Below, piece after piece: positions 33,645 to 43,141 of a stretch of DNA of 64,000 bases. The first letter of the stretch is position 1. Every line of letters begins with the position of its first letter. Below the pieces are notes generated by a model. That model made no database searches and was not told the origin of the DNA. It saw only the letters and a list, made by a program, of their open reading frames with translations. The position numbers were made by a program, and so were the translations under genes. Origin of the DNA: Flavobacteriales bacterium (lineage in GTDB: Bacteria; Bacteroidota; Bacteroidia; Flavobacteriales_F; PHOS-HE28). The stretch covers positions 124,001 to 188,000 of the forward strand of contig JACJZJ010000005.1 in NCBI GenBank assembly GCA_020635675.1, given 5' to 3'.

Positions 33645-34589
33645 TCAGGTCAGGTGGTCGGACACCGCCTTCTGCACCCTTCCCTCGATATCGGTGGTGT
33701 CCGTGGGTTGAAAGGCCTGTCCGGTGATGGTCTCGTACAGCTCGATGTAGCGGTCGCTCACGCTCTGCACGAACGCGTCGTCCATTGCGGGCACCTGCTG
33801 GCCTTCCTTGCCCATAAAATCGTGGGCGATCAGCCATTCGCGCACGAACTCCTTGCTCAATTGCTTCTGCCGTTCGCCCCGCGCCTGTCTTTCGGCATAG
33901 CCTTCCAGATGGAAATAGCGTGAGCTGTCCGGTGTATGGATCTCGTCGATCAGCAGGATCCTGCCATCGGCATCCCTTCCGAACTCGTATTTAGTGTCCA
34001 CCAGGATGAGTCCGCGGGACCGCGCGATCTCCTGACCCCTGGCATAGAGCGCGAGGGCGTAATTCGCCATGGTGTCCCATTCCGTCCGCTTGCAGAGGCC
34101 GCGTTCCAGGACCTCCGCGGGGGTGATGTCCTCGTCGTGGCCCTCATCGGCCTTCGTGCTGGGGGTGATGATCGGCGCAGGGAAGGCATCGCTCTCGCGC
34201 ATGCCGTCGGGCATTGGTGCGCCACAAAGCACGCGCTGACCGCTGCGATAGGAGCGCCAGGCGTGGCCACTGAGATAGCCGCGCACGACCATCTCCACCT
34301 TTACGGGCTCGCAGGCCCTACCGATGATCACCTGCGGATCGGGCATGGCATCGGCCCAGTTCGGTGCCACATCGGCGGTGGCCTGCAGCATGTGCCAGCT
34401 GAGCTGCGTGAGCACCTGGCCCTTGTGCGGAATACCGCGCGGCAGGATCACATCGAACGCGCTGATGCGGTCGGTGGCTACGAGGATCAACCGGCCATCG
34501 CTCAACCGGTACACATCGCGGACCTTGCCGTGATGGACGGTGGTGCCTTCGGGAAGGCGAAGTGCAGTGTGAGTGAGGGTATTGGGCAT
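33645..34589 (-). CDS. purC: SAICAR synthetase
   Basis: A 314-residue phosphoribosylaminoimidazole-succinocarboxamide synthase of the longer, yeast-like form common in Bacteroidota. Conserved segments are HHGKVRDVYRLSDGRL (ATP-binding glycine loop), VATDRISAFDVIL, GYLSGHAWRSY and LIDEIHTPDSSRYF. It joins aspartate to CAIR using ATP in purine synthesis. The start at 34589 begins the conserved N-terminus. The phoH gene ends 49 bases upstream on the same strand, so they may be co-transcribed. Confidence 0.96.
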   Translation of the reverse strand: MPNTLTHTALRLPEGTTVHHGKVRDVYRLSDGRLILVATDRISAFDVILPRGIPHKGQVLTQLSWHMLQATADVAPNWADAMPDPQVIIGRACEPVKVEMVVRGYLSGHAWRSYRSGQRVLCGAPMPDGMRESDAFPAPIITPSTKADEGHDEDITPAEVLERGLCKRTEWDTMANYALALYARGQEIARSRGLILVDTKYEFGRDADGRILLIDEIHTPDSSRYFHLEGYAERQARGERQKQLSKEFVREWLIAHDFMGKEGQQVPAMDDAFVQSVSDRYIELYETITGQAFQPTDTTDIEGRVQKAVSDHLT

Positions 34590-34638
34590 TCGATCGTGCG
34601 GAAGTCGGGAGTTCTGGGGCGGGGCGGTAACGGCCACT

Positions 34639-35604
34639 TCAACTTGCCTCCACGTTCCCCTCTCCCTCCTCCATTTCACGGAAGGCGACCAGCACGCGCG
34701 TTACGAGTTCATGCCGGATCACATCCTTCTCATCCAGTTCGATCACTGCGATCCCATCCACGCTGTGCAGCATGGCGATCGCCTTTTGCAATCCGGAGGG
34801 CAGGTGGCGCGGAAGGTCCACTTGTGTAAGATCCCCGGTGATGACGAATTTGGCGGAACGACCCATCCGGGTGAGGAACATCTTGAGCTGACCGAGCGTG
34901 GCGTTCTGGGCTTCGTCCAGGATCACGAAGGCATGGTCCAATGTGCGCCCGCGCATGAAGGCGAGCGGCGCGATCTGGATGACCCCCGTCTCCAAGTGCT
35001 CGGCAAGACGGCCGGCCGGTATCATGTCCTTGAGCGCATCATAGAGCGGCTGGAGATAGGGATCGAGCTTCTCGCGCAGGTCGCCGGGCAGGAAGCCAAG
35101 GTTCTCCCCGGCTTCCACCGCGGGTCGTGTCAGGATGATGCGCCGCACCTGTTTCTCCTTCAACGCTCGAACGGCCAACGCCACGGCGGTGTAGGTCTTG
35201 CCGGTACCGGCCGGTCCCACGGCGAAGACCATGTCATGGGTACCGACAGCCTCCACCAGCCGCTGCTGGTTGCGCGTACGCGCCTTGACACGAAGGCCGG
35301 CGTTGCCGTGCACGAGCACATCGGCCTCATCGGGCAGGCCCCCACCATCGGGCGCACCACCCATGATGTCGTCCAGCACCTTGCGAGGTAGTTCATTGTA
35401 GCGAAGGACGTGTTGGATGAGCTGCTCGAACCGTTCCGCAAAGAGGTCGATATCCTCTTCCTTGCCGATCACCCGGACCGTATCGCCCCGGGCAATGATG
35501 TTCAACCCCGGAAAGAACCCGCGGATGCTCCGGAGGTTCTGATCGTTCGCACCGAGCACTTCGACAGGCTCCACGGCCGTGACCTGTATCGTTCGTTCAC
35601 TCAC
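34639..35604 (-). CDS. phoH: PhoH-family ATPase
   Basis: A 321-residue cytosolic protein: an N-terminal KH-like region (about 1-95) and a C-terminal P-loop ATPase domain with Walker A GPAGTGKTYTAVA and Walker B AFVILDEAQNA. PhoH-like proteins are linked to RNA metabolism and ribosome maturation. The start is a GTG at 35604 with a GGGGGTGAG context. The pair phoH-purC followed by a divergent SAM hydrolase gene is a conserved arrangement in Flavobacteria. Confidence 0.95.
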   Translation of the reverse strand: MSERTIQVTAVEPVEVLGANDQNLRSIRGFFPGLNIIARGDTVRVIGKEEDIDLFAERFEQLIQHVLRYNELPRKVLDDIMGGAPDGGGLPDEADVLVHGNAGLRVKARTRNQQRLVEAVGTHDMVFAVGPAGTGKTYTAVALAVRALKEKQVRRIILTRPAVEAGENLGFLPGDLREKLDPYLQPLYDALKDMIPAGRLAEHLETGVIQIAPLAFMRGRTLDHAFVILDEAQNATLGQLKMFLTRMGRSAKFVITGDLTQVDLPRHLPSGLQKAIAMLHSVDGIAVIELDEKDVIRHELVTRVLVAFREMEEGEGNVEAS

Positions 35605-35654
35605 CCCCGTTGATGTCTTTATGGAATGGTCCGATCACCCTCCCGTACCGCCCT

Positions 35655-35662
35655 TATTTTTG
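35655..35662 (+). promoter_or_regulatory. Consensus -7 box TATTTTTG for the SAM hydrolase operon
   Basis: A perfect TAnnTTTG match 37 bases before the ATG at 35700. It would serve the DUF62, ABM-like and TPR genes. Confidence 0.65.
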
Positions 35663-35699
35663 ATCGCCCGAAGGTAGACGATCACCCCTTCCACCAACG

Positions 35700-36527
35700 A
35701 TGTCCATCATCACGCTCACCACCGACATGGGTACCCGCGATCACTACGTGGCAGCGGTCAAGGGGCGCATCCTGGGGCTGCTGCCCGGGTCATCCATCGT
35801 GGATGTGACCCACGAGGTGAAGCCGTTCGACAATGCCCATACGGCCTTCGTGGTGCGAAACGCCTGGCCGAACTTCCCGGAAGGCACCGTGCATGTGATC
35901 GGCGTGAACCCCGAGGCGGACGCACATACCCCGCATCTGGCCGTGAAGCATGCCGGGCATTGGTTCATCGGGGCGGACAACGGCATCTTCTCCCTCATCT
36001 TCGAGGGGCGCCCGGAAGCGGTGTTCACGCTGAACCCCACCGATGACCAGGATGCGATGACCTTCCCGACCAAATGCATCTTCGCGCCGGCGGCCTGCCA
36101 TCTGGCGCGTGGCGGGGCGGTCGAAGAGATCGCATCACCGGCGAGCGGCATCCGTCAGATGATCGGATTCACGCCTGCGACCGACCAGGAGAGCATCCGT
36201 GGCGCCGTCATCCACATCGACATCTACGGGAACGCGGTGACGAACATCCATCGCGACCTTTTCGTTCGGGTGGTGAAGGACCGTTCCTTTCGGATCGCCT
36301 TCGGTCGATCACAGAACGACATCACCACGATCCATAGGACCTACAGCGAAGTACCCCAGGGCGAGCGCGTGGCCTTCTTCGGTGCGAGCGGTCTGCTGGA
36401 GATCGCCGTGAACAAGGGGGCTGAGGGTTCGGGAGGGGGCGCGGCCCGTCTCTTCGGCCTTCACGTGCAGGATCCGGTGCGCATCGAAATGCAGGACATC
36501 CTACCCCAACGCGCCTACGCTTCATGA
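35700..36527 (+). CDS. S-adenosylmethionine hydrolase (DUF62 family)
   Basis: A 275-residue protein of the SAM hydroxide adenosyltransferase family, related to the fluorinase and chlorinase. Conserved segments are TLTTDMGTRDHYVAAVKG at the N-terminus, DVTHEVKPF, GVNPEAD, GADNGIFSL and the C-terminal IDIYGNAVTNI. These enzymes split SAM to adenosine and methionine with water as nucleophile. The start codon of the next gene overlaps its stop (ATGA). Confidence 0.92.
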   Translation: MSIITLTTDMGTRDHYVAAVKGRILGLLPGSSIVDVTHEVKPFDNAHTAFVVRNAWPNFPEGTVHVIGVNPEADAHTPHLAVKHAGHWFIGADNGIFSLIFEGRPEAVFTLNPTDDQDAMTFPTKCIFAPAACHLARGGAVEEIASPASGIRQMIGFTPATDQESIRGAVIHIDIYGNAVTNIHRDLFVRVVKDRSFRIAFGRSQNDITTIHRTYSEVPQGERVAFFGASGLLEIAVNKGAEGSGGGAARLFGLHVQDPVRIEMQDILPQRAYAS

Positions 36528-36832
36528 TCGTACGCCTGGTGCGCATGACCTTTCGCGCGGATGGCGTCGACCGCTTCCTGCAGATCTTCGAGGACCTGCG
36601 ACACAGGATCATCGCCATGCCGGGATGTCAACACCTTGAGCTGCTGCAGGACCTCGACGATCCACGCGTTCTCACCACCTACAGCCATTGGCGCAGCCCT
36701 GAGGACCTTGAGCGCTACCGGGGATCGGACCTGTTCGCATCGGAATGGCCGGCGGTGAAAGCCCTTTTCGAGTTCCCCGCGGAGGCATGGTCCAACTCCT
36801 CGCTCCACCGCATGCTACCGCAGGCCTCCTGA
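36524..36832 (+). CDS. Antibiotic biosynthesis monooxygenase (ABM)-like protein
   Basis: A 102-residue protein of the dimeric alpha-beta barrel fold: MIVRLVRMTFR, a helix (VDRFLQIFEDLRHRI), MPGCQHLEL, then YSHWRSPEDLERYRGSDLF. Members include quinol monooxygenases, but many are of unknown function. It overlaps the DUF62 stop by four bases and is followed after four bases by a TPR gene, so all three are likely one transcript. No cofactor motif is visible. Confidence 0.83.
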   Translation: MIVRLVRMTFRADGVDRFLQIFEDLRHRIIAMPGCQHLELLQDLDDPRVLTTYSHWRSPEDLERYRGSDLFASEWPAVKALFEFPAEAWSNSSLHRMLPQAS

Positions 36833-36836
36833 ACCG

Positions 36837-37727
36837 ATGACCAAGGAACGCATCCGCATTTTGATCGCCGCGATCGCCACTGGTGGACTGACCCAGGCCC
36901 AGCAGACCACCGACACGGTGCTGCATCAGCTGCAGCAGCTCATCGATGCCGGCCGCTTCGAGTCCGCGCTGGTCGTCGCCGATACCGCGGTCGCACGGTA
37001 CGCCACATCCGCGCTCGCCTATAAGTTGCGTGGCGATGTACATCAGCACCTTCAGGAATACGACCAGGCGCTCCGGGATTACCGGTCATCGCAGGAACTG
37101 GACGACCAGGACCCCCGGCTTTACGTCAGCCGATCGGCGCTGCGCATCACCGAGGGCAATCTCAAAGGTGCCATGCGTGATCTGGACAAGGCGATCGAAC
37201 TGGACCCGGACGATCCGGACATCTGGTACAATCGGGCGTGCGCGAACTACCTCGGCCAGGACAACAACAAAGCCCTGCGGGATGCGGAACGCGCCCTCAA
37301 ATTGCGCGAAGACCATGCCGACGCCCTTTTCCTGACCGGCGTCGTGAAAGGGGAACTCTACCGGGAAGCGGACGGGCTGGACGACATCCGGAAAGCGCTG
37401 GCATTGAAGCCCGACATACCTGGTGGCCGAATGAGCGCCGCGATCCTCCTACACGACCTGGAACGCTGGAGGGAGGCCATCGATGCCTTCACCGTTGTGA
37501 TCCAGGCCAACGGCGACGAGGAGGAGGTGCGTGATGCCTATTACTACCGGGGTGACTGCTTCTACAACATGGACCAGAAGGAGCAGGCCTGTGAGAACTG
37601 GCGGACCTCCGCGCGAATGGGCGACAATGATTCGATCTTCATCGTGAAGAACTATTGCGAAACGGACGAAAAGAAGATACCGAAGAAACCCGTCCGCCGG
37701 CGTCGCAAGACCGTGATCCAATTCTAG
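36837..37727 (+). CDS. Exported TPR-repeat protein
   Basis: A 296-residue protein with a signal-like N-terminus (IRILIAAIATGGLTQAQQ) and about six tetratricopeptide repeats between residues 35 and 270, for example ALRDYRSSQELDDQDPRLY and DLDKAIELDPDDPDIWYNRA. The C-terminal 25 residues are very basic (KKIPKKPVRRRRK). TPRs mediate protein-protein contacts. The gene precedes gldF-gldG, as it commonly does in Flavobacteria, so an envelope-assembly role is plausible. Confidence 0.85.
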   Translation: MTKERIRILIAAIATGGLTQAQQTTDTVLHQLQQLIDAGRFESALVVADTAVARYATSALAYKLRGDVHQHLQEYDQALRDYRSSQELDDQDPRLYVSRSALRITEGNLKGAMRDLDKAIELDPDDPDIWYNRACANYLGQDNNKALRDAERALKLREDHADALFLTGVVKGELYREADGLDDIRKALALKPDIPGGRMSAAILLHDLERWREAIDAFTVVIQANGDEEEVRDAYYYRGDCFYNMDQKEQACENWRTSARMGDNDSIFIVKNYCETDEKKIPKKPVRRRRKTVIQF

Positions 37728-37790
37728 TGTTCAGCGCCCGGACGCGTATATCGGCCCGATCGCAGAGCTTTGCTCACGGGACCAAGGTGG

Positions 37791-37798
37791 TATCTTGG
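37791..37798 (+). promoter_or_regulatory. -7 box TATCTTGG upstream of gldF
   Basis: TATCTTGG lies 53 bases before the gldF ATG. The gene also has a strong ribosome-binding site, GGAGG, four bases before the start. Confidence 0.5.
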
Positions 37799-37851
37799 CC
37801 GGCTGCGCGCCGGTCCAAGGACCGGGAGTGCGCCACTGCCTGAATGGAGGA

Positions 37852-38577
37852 ATGCGAGCGCTCGTCATCAAGGAGGTCCGCGGCTTCATCGGTTCGCTGA
37901 TCGGCCAGATCGTGATCGTGATCTTCCTGCTCGTCACCGGCCTCCTGCTGTGGGTGTTCCCGGACAATCTGCTGGACCTTGGCTATGCCGACCTCGCCCC
38001 CTTGTTCATGGTGGCGCCCTGGGTCTTCCTCTTCCTGGTGCCCGCGGTCACCATGCGGAGCTTCAGCGAGGAAAAGCGCACGGGCACGATCGAACTGCTC
38101 CTGACGCGGCCCTTGAGCGAATGGAGCATCGTGCTCGGGAAATACATCGCGGCCGTGGCATTGATCGTTCTCGCGTTGGTTCCCACCTTGATCTACGTCT
38201 GGAGCATCGCCGACCTGGCCATACCGCAGGGCAACATCGACACGGGTGGCACCTGGGGCAGCTACCTGGGATTGTTCTTCCTGGGAAGCTGTTTCGCTGC
38301 GGTGGGTCTGTTCGCCTCAGCGCTCACGGAAAGTCAGATCGTGGCCTTCCTGATCGCGGTGTTCCTGAGCTTCCTGCTCTACCTGGGCTTCGATCAACTG
38401 GCCAGCTTCGACCTTCTAGGGGCACTGGAGGGGCCCATCAAGAACATCGGCATCCAGGCGCACTATACCTCCATCAGCCGCGGCGTCGTGGACCTGCGTG
38501 ACGTGCTCTACTTCACCGGGTTGATCGCGATCTTCCTAATGGCCACCCGCCTCGTGCTCCAAAGCCGGAAATGGTAG
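37852..38577 (+). CDS. gldF: Gliding-motility ABC transporter permease GldF
   Basis: A 241-residue membrane protein with six hydrophobic helices and the ABC-2 permease motif region FSEEKRTGTIELLLTRPLSEW. It is the permease of the GldA-GldF-GldG transporter that supports gliding in many Flavobacteria. gldG starts one base after its stop, which makes the assignment firm. The start at 37852 is preceded by GGAGG at ideal spacing. The ATPase gene gldA is not in the window. Confidence 0.92.
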   Translation: MRALVIKEVRGFIGSLIGQIVIVIFLLVTGLLLWVFPDNLLDLGYADLAPLFMVAPWVFLFLVPAVTMRSFSEEKRTGTIELLLTRPLSEWSIVLGKYIAAVALIVLALVPTLIYVWSIADLAIPQGNIDTGGTWGSYLGLFFLGSCFAAVGLFASALTESQIVAFLIAVFLSFLLYLGFDQLASFDLLGALEGPIKNIGIQAHYTSISRGVVDLRDVLYFTGLIAIFLMATRLVLQSRKW

Positions 38578-38578
38578 C

Positions 38579-40315
38579 ATGAAGAACGCGATGGGCTTGC
38601 GGTTGCGGGACCTCACCGAGCTATTGGCCGGGATGGGCATCGTGGTGCTGGTCCTGTTCATCGGCTCATTCACGCATCTGCGTGCCGACCTGACCAGCGA
38701 AAAGCGCTTCACCCTCACCCCCGCCACGCATCAATTGGTGGACAGCCTGAAGGATGTGGTGTTCGTGAAAGTGTTCCTTGAAGGCGACCTGCCCGCCGAT
38801 CTGCATCGGTTGTCGTTGGCCACACGCGAACTATTGGACGAGATGCGCGTGGATGCCCCGGACAAGCTGGAATACGCCTTTGAGGACCCCAGTGATCACC
38901 CGGACGAGAAGACACGCAATGAGGTGTTCGCCGAACTGGAAAAGCAGGGCCTGCAGTACACCAGCATCCGGATCCGGGAGAAGAGCGGTTTCTCCGAGCG
39001 GATCGTGTTCCCGGGCGCGCTCATCACGTATCGCGGCAAGACCATTCCGGTACAACTGCTCAAAACCCAGTTGAGGCAACCGGACGCGGACATGGTGAAC
39101 CGCTCCATCAACAACCTGGAATACGAGGTTGCGGGGGCCATCCGCCAGCTCACGCGGATCGAGAAACCCCGCGTGGCCTTCCTGGAAGGACAAGGGGAAC
39201 TGGCTCCCATGGAAGTGCAGGACATCACCAAGGCGCTCGGCGAGAACTACGACGTCACACGCGTTCGGATCGATGGACACATCAACTCCCTGAGCGACCA
39301 CGTGAAAGGGGCGCGCTACCGTTTGAACAAGTACGATGCACTGATCGTGGCCAAGCCGGACAGCACGTTCTCGAAAAAGGACCAGTACATCCTGGACCAG
39401 TTCATCATGAACGGAGGCAAGGTGCTCTGGCTCCTGGATATGATGAACGCGCATCTGGACAGTCTGCGGAGCAGGCAGTTCAGCATCGCGACCCCGCTCG
39501 ACCTCGACCTCGACGAAATGCTCTTCGCCTATGGCGTGCGGATCAACAAGGACCTGCTCCTGGACGCCAGTTGCGCGCCGATCGAGATCTACACCACACC
39601 ATATGGCAACCAAAGGAAACTGGAGCGATTCCCCTGGTATTTCGAGCCGGTGCTGATCCCGCACAGCGACCATCCCATCGTTACCAATATCGATCCCGTG
39701 CATACGGCCTTCGTCAGCAGCATGGACACCATCGCCGTGGACAGCATCCGAAAGACCCTCCTGCTGACCACTTCCCCCTACAACCGGGTTCTGAAGAACC
39801 CGGTGCGCATCAGCCTTGCCATCGTGGACCTGGACCTGGGGCTGGACAAGAAGGGCGGTTCACCGGCCCCGGTCGGGGTATTGCTCGAGGGAAGGTTCCA
39901 TTCCGCGTTCACGGACCGGCTGCCGCCGAAATTCCTGGAACAGGAGGAGATCGCCTTTCGCGAACGAGGGCGCCGCACGGCCCAGATCGTGATCAGCGAT
40001 GGCGATGTGATAGCGAACCGTGTGGATCCCGACAAAGGGATGTACTACATGCTGGGATACGACCGGTACGCAGGTCGAAAGATCTATGGCAACCGCGAGC
40101 TGATCATCAACGCGATGAATTATCTGCTGGATGACAAGAGCCTGATCAGCCTTCGGTCCAGGACGATCACCCTGCGCCAGTTGGATCCCGAGCGGATCGT
40201 GGACGAACGCAGCAAGTGGCAGATGATCGCCGTGGGTGCTCCCGTGCTTCTGACCCTGCTCGCAGGGCTGGCCTTCCAATATATCCGCAGACGTCGTTAT
40301 TCCCGCACCGCATGA
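38579..40315 (+). CDS. gldG: Gliding-motility ABC transporter substrate-binding protein GldG
   Basis: A 578-residue protein anchored by an N-terminal helix (about residues 18-33) and a C-terminal helix (about 550-570), with a large periplasmic part between. Segments such as FTLTPATHQLVDSL, VAFLEGQGEL, YDALIVAKPDS and GGKVLWLLDMMN are typical of the GldG/IFT52-like domain. It is the partner of GldF. A DUF4340 gene overlaps its stop by four bases (ATGA), and dnaN follows, as in other Flavobacteria. Confidence 0.93.
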   Translation: MKNAMGLRLRDLTELLAGMGIVVLVLFIGSFTHLRADLTSEKRFTLTPATHQLVDSLKDVVFVKVFLEGDLPADLHRLSLATRELLDEMRVDAPDKLEYAFEDPSDHPDEKTRNEVFAELEKQGLQYTSIRIREKSGFSERIVFPGALITYRGKTIPVQLLKTQLRQPDADMVNRSINNLEYEVAGAIRQLTRIEKPRVAFLEGQGELAPMEVQDITKALGENYDVTRVRIDGHINSLSDHVKGARYRLNKYDALIVAKPDSTFSKKDQYILDQFIMNGGKVLWLLDMMNAHLDSLRSRQFSIATPLDLDLDEMLFAYGVRINKDLLLDASCAPIEIYTTPYGNQRKLERFPWYFEPVLIPHSDHPIVTNIDPVHTAFVSSMDTIAVDSIRKTLLLTTSPYNRVLKNPVRISLAIVDLDLGLDKKGGSPAPVGVLLEGRFHSAFTDRLPPKFLEQEEIAFRERGRRTAQIVISDGDVIANRVDPDKGMYYMLGYDRYAGRKIYGNRELIINAMNYLLDDKSLISLRSRTITLRQLDPERIVDERSKWQMIAVGAPVLLTLLAGLAFQYIRRRRYSRTA

Positions 40316-41328
40316 AGAGGCCCCTGGTCATGGTCATCGTACTCGCCGTGCTGGGCGCACTGGCGTTGTGGCTGAGCGCCCGTGACCGGGGCACCACGCT
40401 CAGCGGGCCGCTAACGGATTTCGCCATTGCGGACACCAGCTCCGTGGACCGCATCTTCATCGCGCAGAAGGACGGCCGGAGCGTGGACCTGCGGCGGCAG
40501 GACGACGGTACCTGGACGGTGAACGACATCTACCGGGCCAACCCGATCCCGGTGCGTCTGTTGCTGAAGACCTTTCTGCGGGTGGAGGTGCGTGCACCGG
40601 TGCCGAAGAGCGCGGAAGCGAACGTTCTGCGCGTGATGGGCGGAGCGGCCCGGAAGGTGGAGATCTACCAAGGCGGTGACACCCCGACCAAGGTCTGGTA
40701 TGTCGGGCATGCCACCCCCGACCACAACGGCACCTACATGGTGCTTGAAAAGCCCGGCAAAGGTCGGTCCGATGTCCCCTTCATCATGGGGATGAGCGGC
40801 TTCAGTGGCTTTCTGACCACTCGCTTCCATGCCAAGCTGGATGAATGGCGGAACAGCGAGGTGTTCGCCTACCCGGACCTGGAACGGATCAGCGTGGTGC
40901 TCGTCCAGCACCCGGAGGCCCCCGCCACGGGATTCTTCATTTCGCTCGGGGAGGACGGGACACCTCGCCTGATGGACGAGGGTATGCGCCCGGTGCAGGT
41001 GGACACCGCCGCGGCGCAGGACTTCCTGCTCCAATTCAGGTCGTTGCATTTCGAGTACATCGAGCGGAACCTCAGCCGTTCTCAATGCGATTCAGTGCGG
41101 AACAGCCCACCGTGGCATGTGGTGACGGTGACCGACCGCGACGGGGCCGAGCGCCGTATCCCCTTCTTCCACAAGGAACCCTATCAGGGCCAATTGGATA
41201 TGGAAGGCGACCGGATGACCCAGGACGTCGACCGGATGTACGCCACGGTGGATGACAGCGTCCTGGTGGTCGTGCAACGGCTTTTGTTCGACCGGATCAC
41301 GCCGTCGATAACCACCCTCGAACGCTAG
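40312..41328 (+). CDS. DUF4340 domain protein
   Basis: A 338-residue protein with one N-terminal membrane helix (about residues 4-22) and a periplasmic beta-rich part (ADTSSVDRIFIAQKDG, VDLRRQDDGTWTVND). DUF4340 proteins often follow GldG-like ABC components and are taken to be part of the same exporter. The start overlaps the gldG stop (ATGA). Function inferred from context only. Confidence 0.82.
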   Translation: MKRPLVMVIVLAVLGALALWLSARDRGTTLSGPLTDFAIADTSSVDRIFIAQKDGRSVDLRRQDDGTWTVNDIYRANPIPVRLLLKTFLRVEVRAPVPKSAEANVLRVMGGAARKVEIYQGGDTPTKVWYVGHATPDHNGTYMVLEKPGKGRSDVPFIMGMSGFSGFLTTRFHAKLDEWRNSEVFAYPDLERISVVLVQHPEAPATGFFISLGEDGTPRLMDEGMRPVQVDTAAAQDFLLQFRSLHFEYIERNLSRSQCDSVRNSPPWHVVTVTDRDGAERRIPFFHKEPYQGQLDMEGDRMTQDVDRMYATVDDSVLVVVQRLLFDRITPSITTLER

Positions 41329-41395
41329 GGTCCTGGCTGTGGAAAAAGGCGCTCCGGTGTTGATAAAACACCCCGGACGCGCGGAGTGCCCCGGC

Positions 41396-41403
41396 TATCT
41401 TTG
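41396..41403 (+). promoter_or_regulatory. Consensus -7 box TATCTTTG upstream of dnaN
   Basis: A full TAnnTTTG match 69 bases before the ATG at 41473. A near-match to a DnaA box (TGTGGAAAA, one mismatch to TGTGGATAA) lies at 41338-41346, and an imperfect hairpin lies at about 41354-41376. Confidence 0.6.
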
Positions 41404-41472
41404 CCGCTCCTGTCGGGCGTTTCATCCTCAACGGGCAAGTCCGACAGGTCACACCGATCATACGATCACATC

Positions 41473-42654
41473 ATGTCAGAGGTCAGTACTACTCCGGAGA
41501 CCACCACCAAGTCATCCTCATCCAAAAGCGCGATGAAGTTCATTGTGTCCAGCACCGCTCTGCTCAAGCAGCTCCAAATGCTCCAGGGCGTACTCGCCAG
41601 CAGCAACACCCTGCCCATCCTCGACAATTTCCTGTTCGAGGTGGACGGCAAGCAGCTGACACTGACCGCATCGGACCTGGAGACCACGATGACCAGCACC
41701 ATGCCCGTGGAAGCGAAGGACAAGGGCAGCGTGGCGATCCCTGCACGCCTTCTGCTCGACACCTTGAAGGCATTTCCAGAGCAACCCCTCACCTTCACCA
41801 TCGACGGAAAGCACCATGGGGTGGAGATCAGCAGCGACCAGGGCAAGTACAAGATGACCGGTTTCAGCGGGTCCGAATTCCCGAAGAGCCCCGTGCTGGA
41901 GGACCCCTCGCGTTTCACGCTACCCGCAGGCACCCTGGCCACGGCCATCAACAAGAGCATCTTCGCCACAGGCAATGACGACCTGCGCCCGGTGATGAGC
42001 GGGATCTTCTTCGAGCTGGCCGATGATGCCGTGCGCTTCGTGGCCACGGACGCGCACAAGCTGGTCCGCTACATGCGTACCGACGTCAAGGCCGACAGGG
42101 CCGCGAGCTTCATCGTCCCGAAGAAGCCCTTGAACCTGCTGAAGAACATCCTGGCGTCCACCAGTGCAGAGGTCGCCGTGAGCTACAACGAGAACAACGC
42201 CTCGTTCGCCTTCGACAACATCATGCTGGTGTGCCGCCTGATCGACGGGAAATACCCGAACTACGAGGCGGTGATCCCAAAAAAGAACCCCAACAAGCTC
42301 ACGATCGACCGGGCCACTTTCCTGAGCTCGATCCGCCGGGTGAGCATCTTCAGCAACAAGACCACGCACCAGGTGCGCCTGAGCATCACCGGGAGCCAAT
42401 TGACCATCAGTGCCGAGGACCTCGATTTCGCCAACGAGGCCAATGAGGTGCTCACCTGCAGCTATGAAGGGGACGACATGACCATCGGCTTCAACTCCAG
42501 GTTCCTGATGGACATGCTGAACAATCTGGAGAGCGAGCACGTGGTGCTGGAAATGAGCGCACCGAACCGTGCCGGTATCCTGCTCCCGGGCGGGTCTGCT
42601 GAGGTGGGCGAGGACATCCTCATGCTCGTGATGCCCGTGATGCTGAACAATTGA
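41473..42654 (+). CDS. dnaN: DNA polymerase III beta sliding clamp
   Basis: A three-domain clamp. The classical N-terminus MKFIVSSTALLKQLQ begins at 41533; an in-frame ATG at 41473 adds a 20-residue Ser/Thr/Lys-rich lead, giving 393 residues in total. Conserved blocks are LQGVLASSNTLPILDNFL, RFVATDAHKLVRY, MPVMLNN at the C-terminus. Dimers encircle DNA and tether the polymerase. Which start is used is not settled: the promoter favours neither strongly. dnaA lies 12 kb away and recF 21 kb away. Confidence 0.97.
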   Translation: MSEVSTTPETTTKSSSSKSAMKFIVSSTALLKQLQMLQGVLASSNTLPILDNFLFEVDGKQLTLTASDLETTMTSTMPVEAKDKGSVAIPARLLLDTLKAFPEQPLTFTIDGKHHGVEISSDQGKYKMTGFSGSEFPKSPVLEDPSRFTLPAGTLATAINKSIFATGNDDLRPVMSGIFFELADDAVRFVATDAHKLVRYMRTDVKADRAASFIVPKKPLNLLKNILASTSAEVAVSYNENNASFAFDNIMLVCRLIDGKYPNYEAVIPKKNPNKLTIDRATFLSSIRRVSIFSNKTTHQVRLSITGSQLTISAEDLDFANEANEVLTCSYEGDDMTIGFNSRFLMDMLNNLESEHVVLEMSAPNRAGILLPGGSAEVGEDILMLVMPVMLNN

Positions 42655-42698
42655 GGATCGGAACGGTCCTTGCCCTCCATCGACCAAACACCGTGAAG

Positions 42699-43136
42699 AT
42701 GAAGCGCTTGTTGATGTTCTCCGCGCTGGCACTCGTGCTGAGCGCGAACAAATGCTCCGAGAAGAAGATGGGGGGCGATGTGTCGACCGATCTCACCTCC
42801 CTCGCCGGAGGCCAATGGATGCTGGCCACGCTGAACGGCAAGCCGATCGAACTGCCTGAGGGTGCAAAGACCCCCTGGGTGAAGCTCGAACAGGAAGGCG
42901 CTCGATTAAGCGGATACGGTGGCTGCAACCAACTCATGGGCAGCTACAAGCTGGAGGGTGACCACATCAGTTTTCCGGGCTTGGGCTCCACCAAGATGAT
43001 GTGCCCGGCCGCCTCCGATCTGGAAAGCAAGTTCATGAACGCATTGCGTCTCACGGACGGCTTCAAGATGGACGGGGACGTGCTGCGCTTGTTCCAGGGT
43101 ACCGCGGAACTGGCCACCCTGCGCTCGGCCACCTGA
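42699..43136 (+). CDS. META-domain (HslJ-like) exported protein
   Basis: A 145-residue protein with a signal sequence (MKRLLMFSALALVLSA) and the META fold (LAGGQWMLATLNGKPI, GYGGCNQLMGSYKLEG, TKMMCPA). Related HslJ proteins are periplasmic or lipidated stress-associated proteins. The Cys at residue 20 (SANKC) does not match the usual lipobox, so lipidation is doubtful. The frame is open upstream but signal-peptide composition starts at 42699. Confidence 0.85.
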   Translation: MKRLLMFSALALVLSANKCSEKKMGGDVSTDLTSLAGGQWMLATLNGKPIELPEGAKTPWVKLEQEGARLSGYGGCNQLMGSYKLEGDHISFPGLGSTKMMCPAASDLESKFMNALRLTDGFKMDGDVLRLFQGTAELATLRSAT

Positions 43137-43141
43137 GCGGA

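Noticed and set aside
41351..41380. Terminator before dnaN
   Set aside because: The hairpin has a bulge and no T run follows it, so termination is doubtful; it is kept only as a note under the dnaN promoter.
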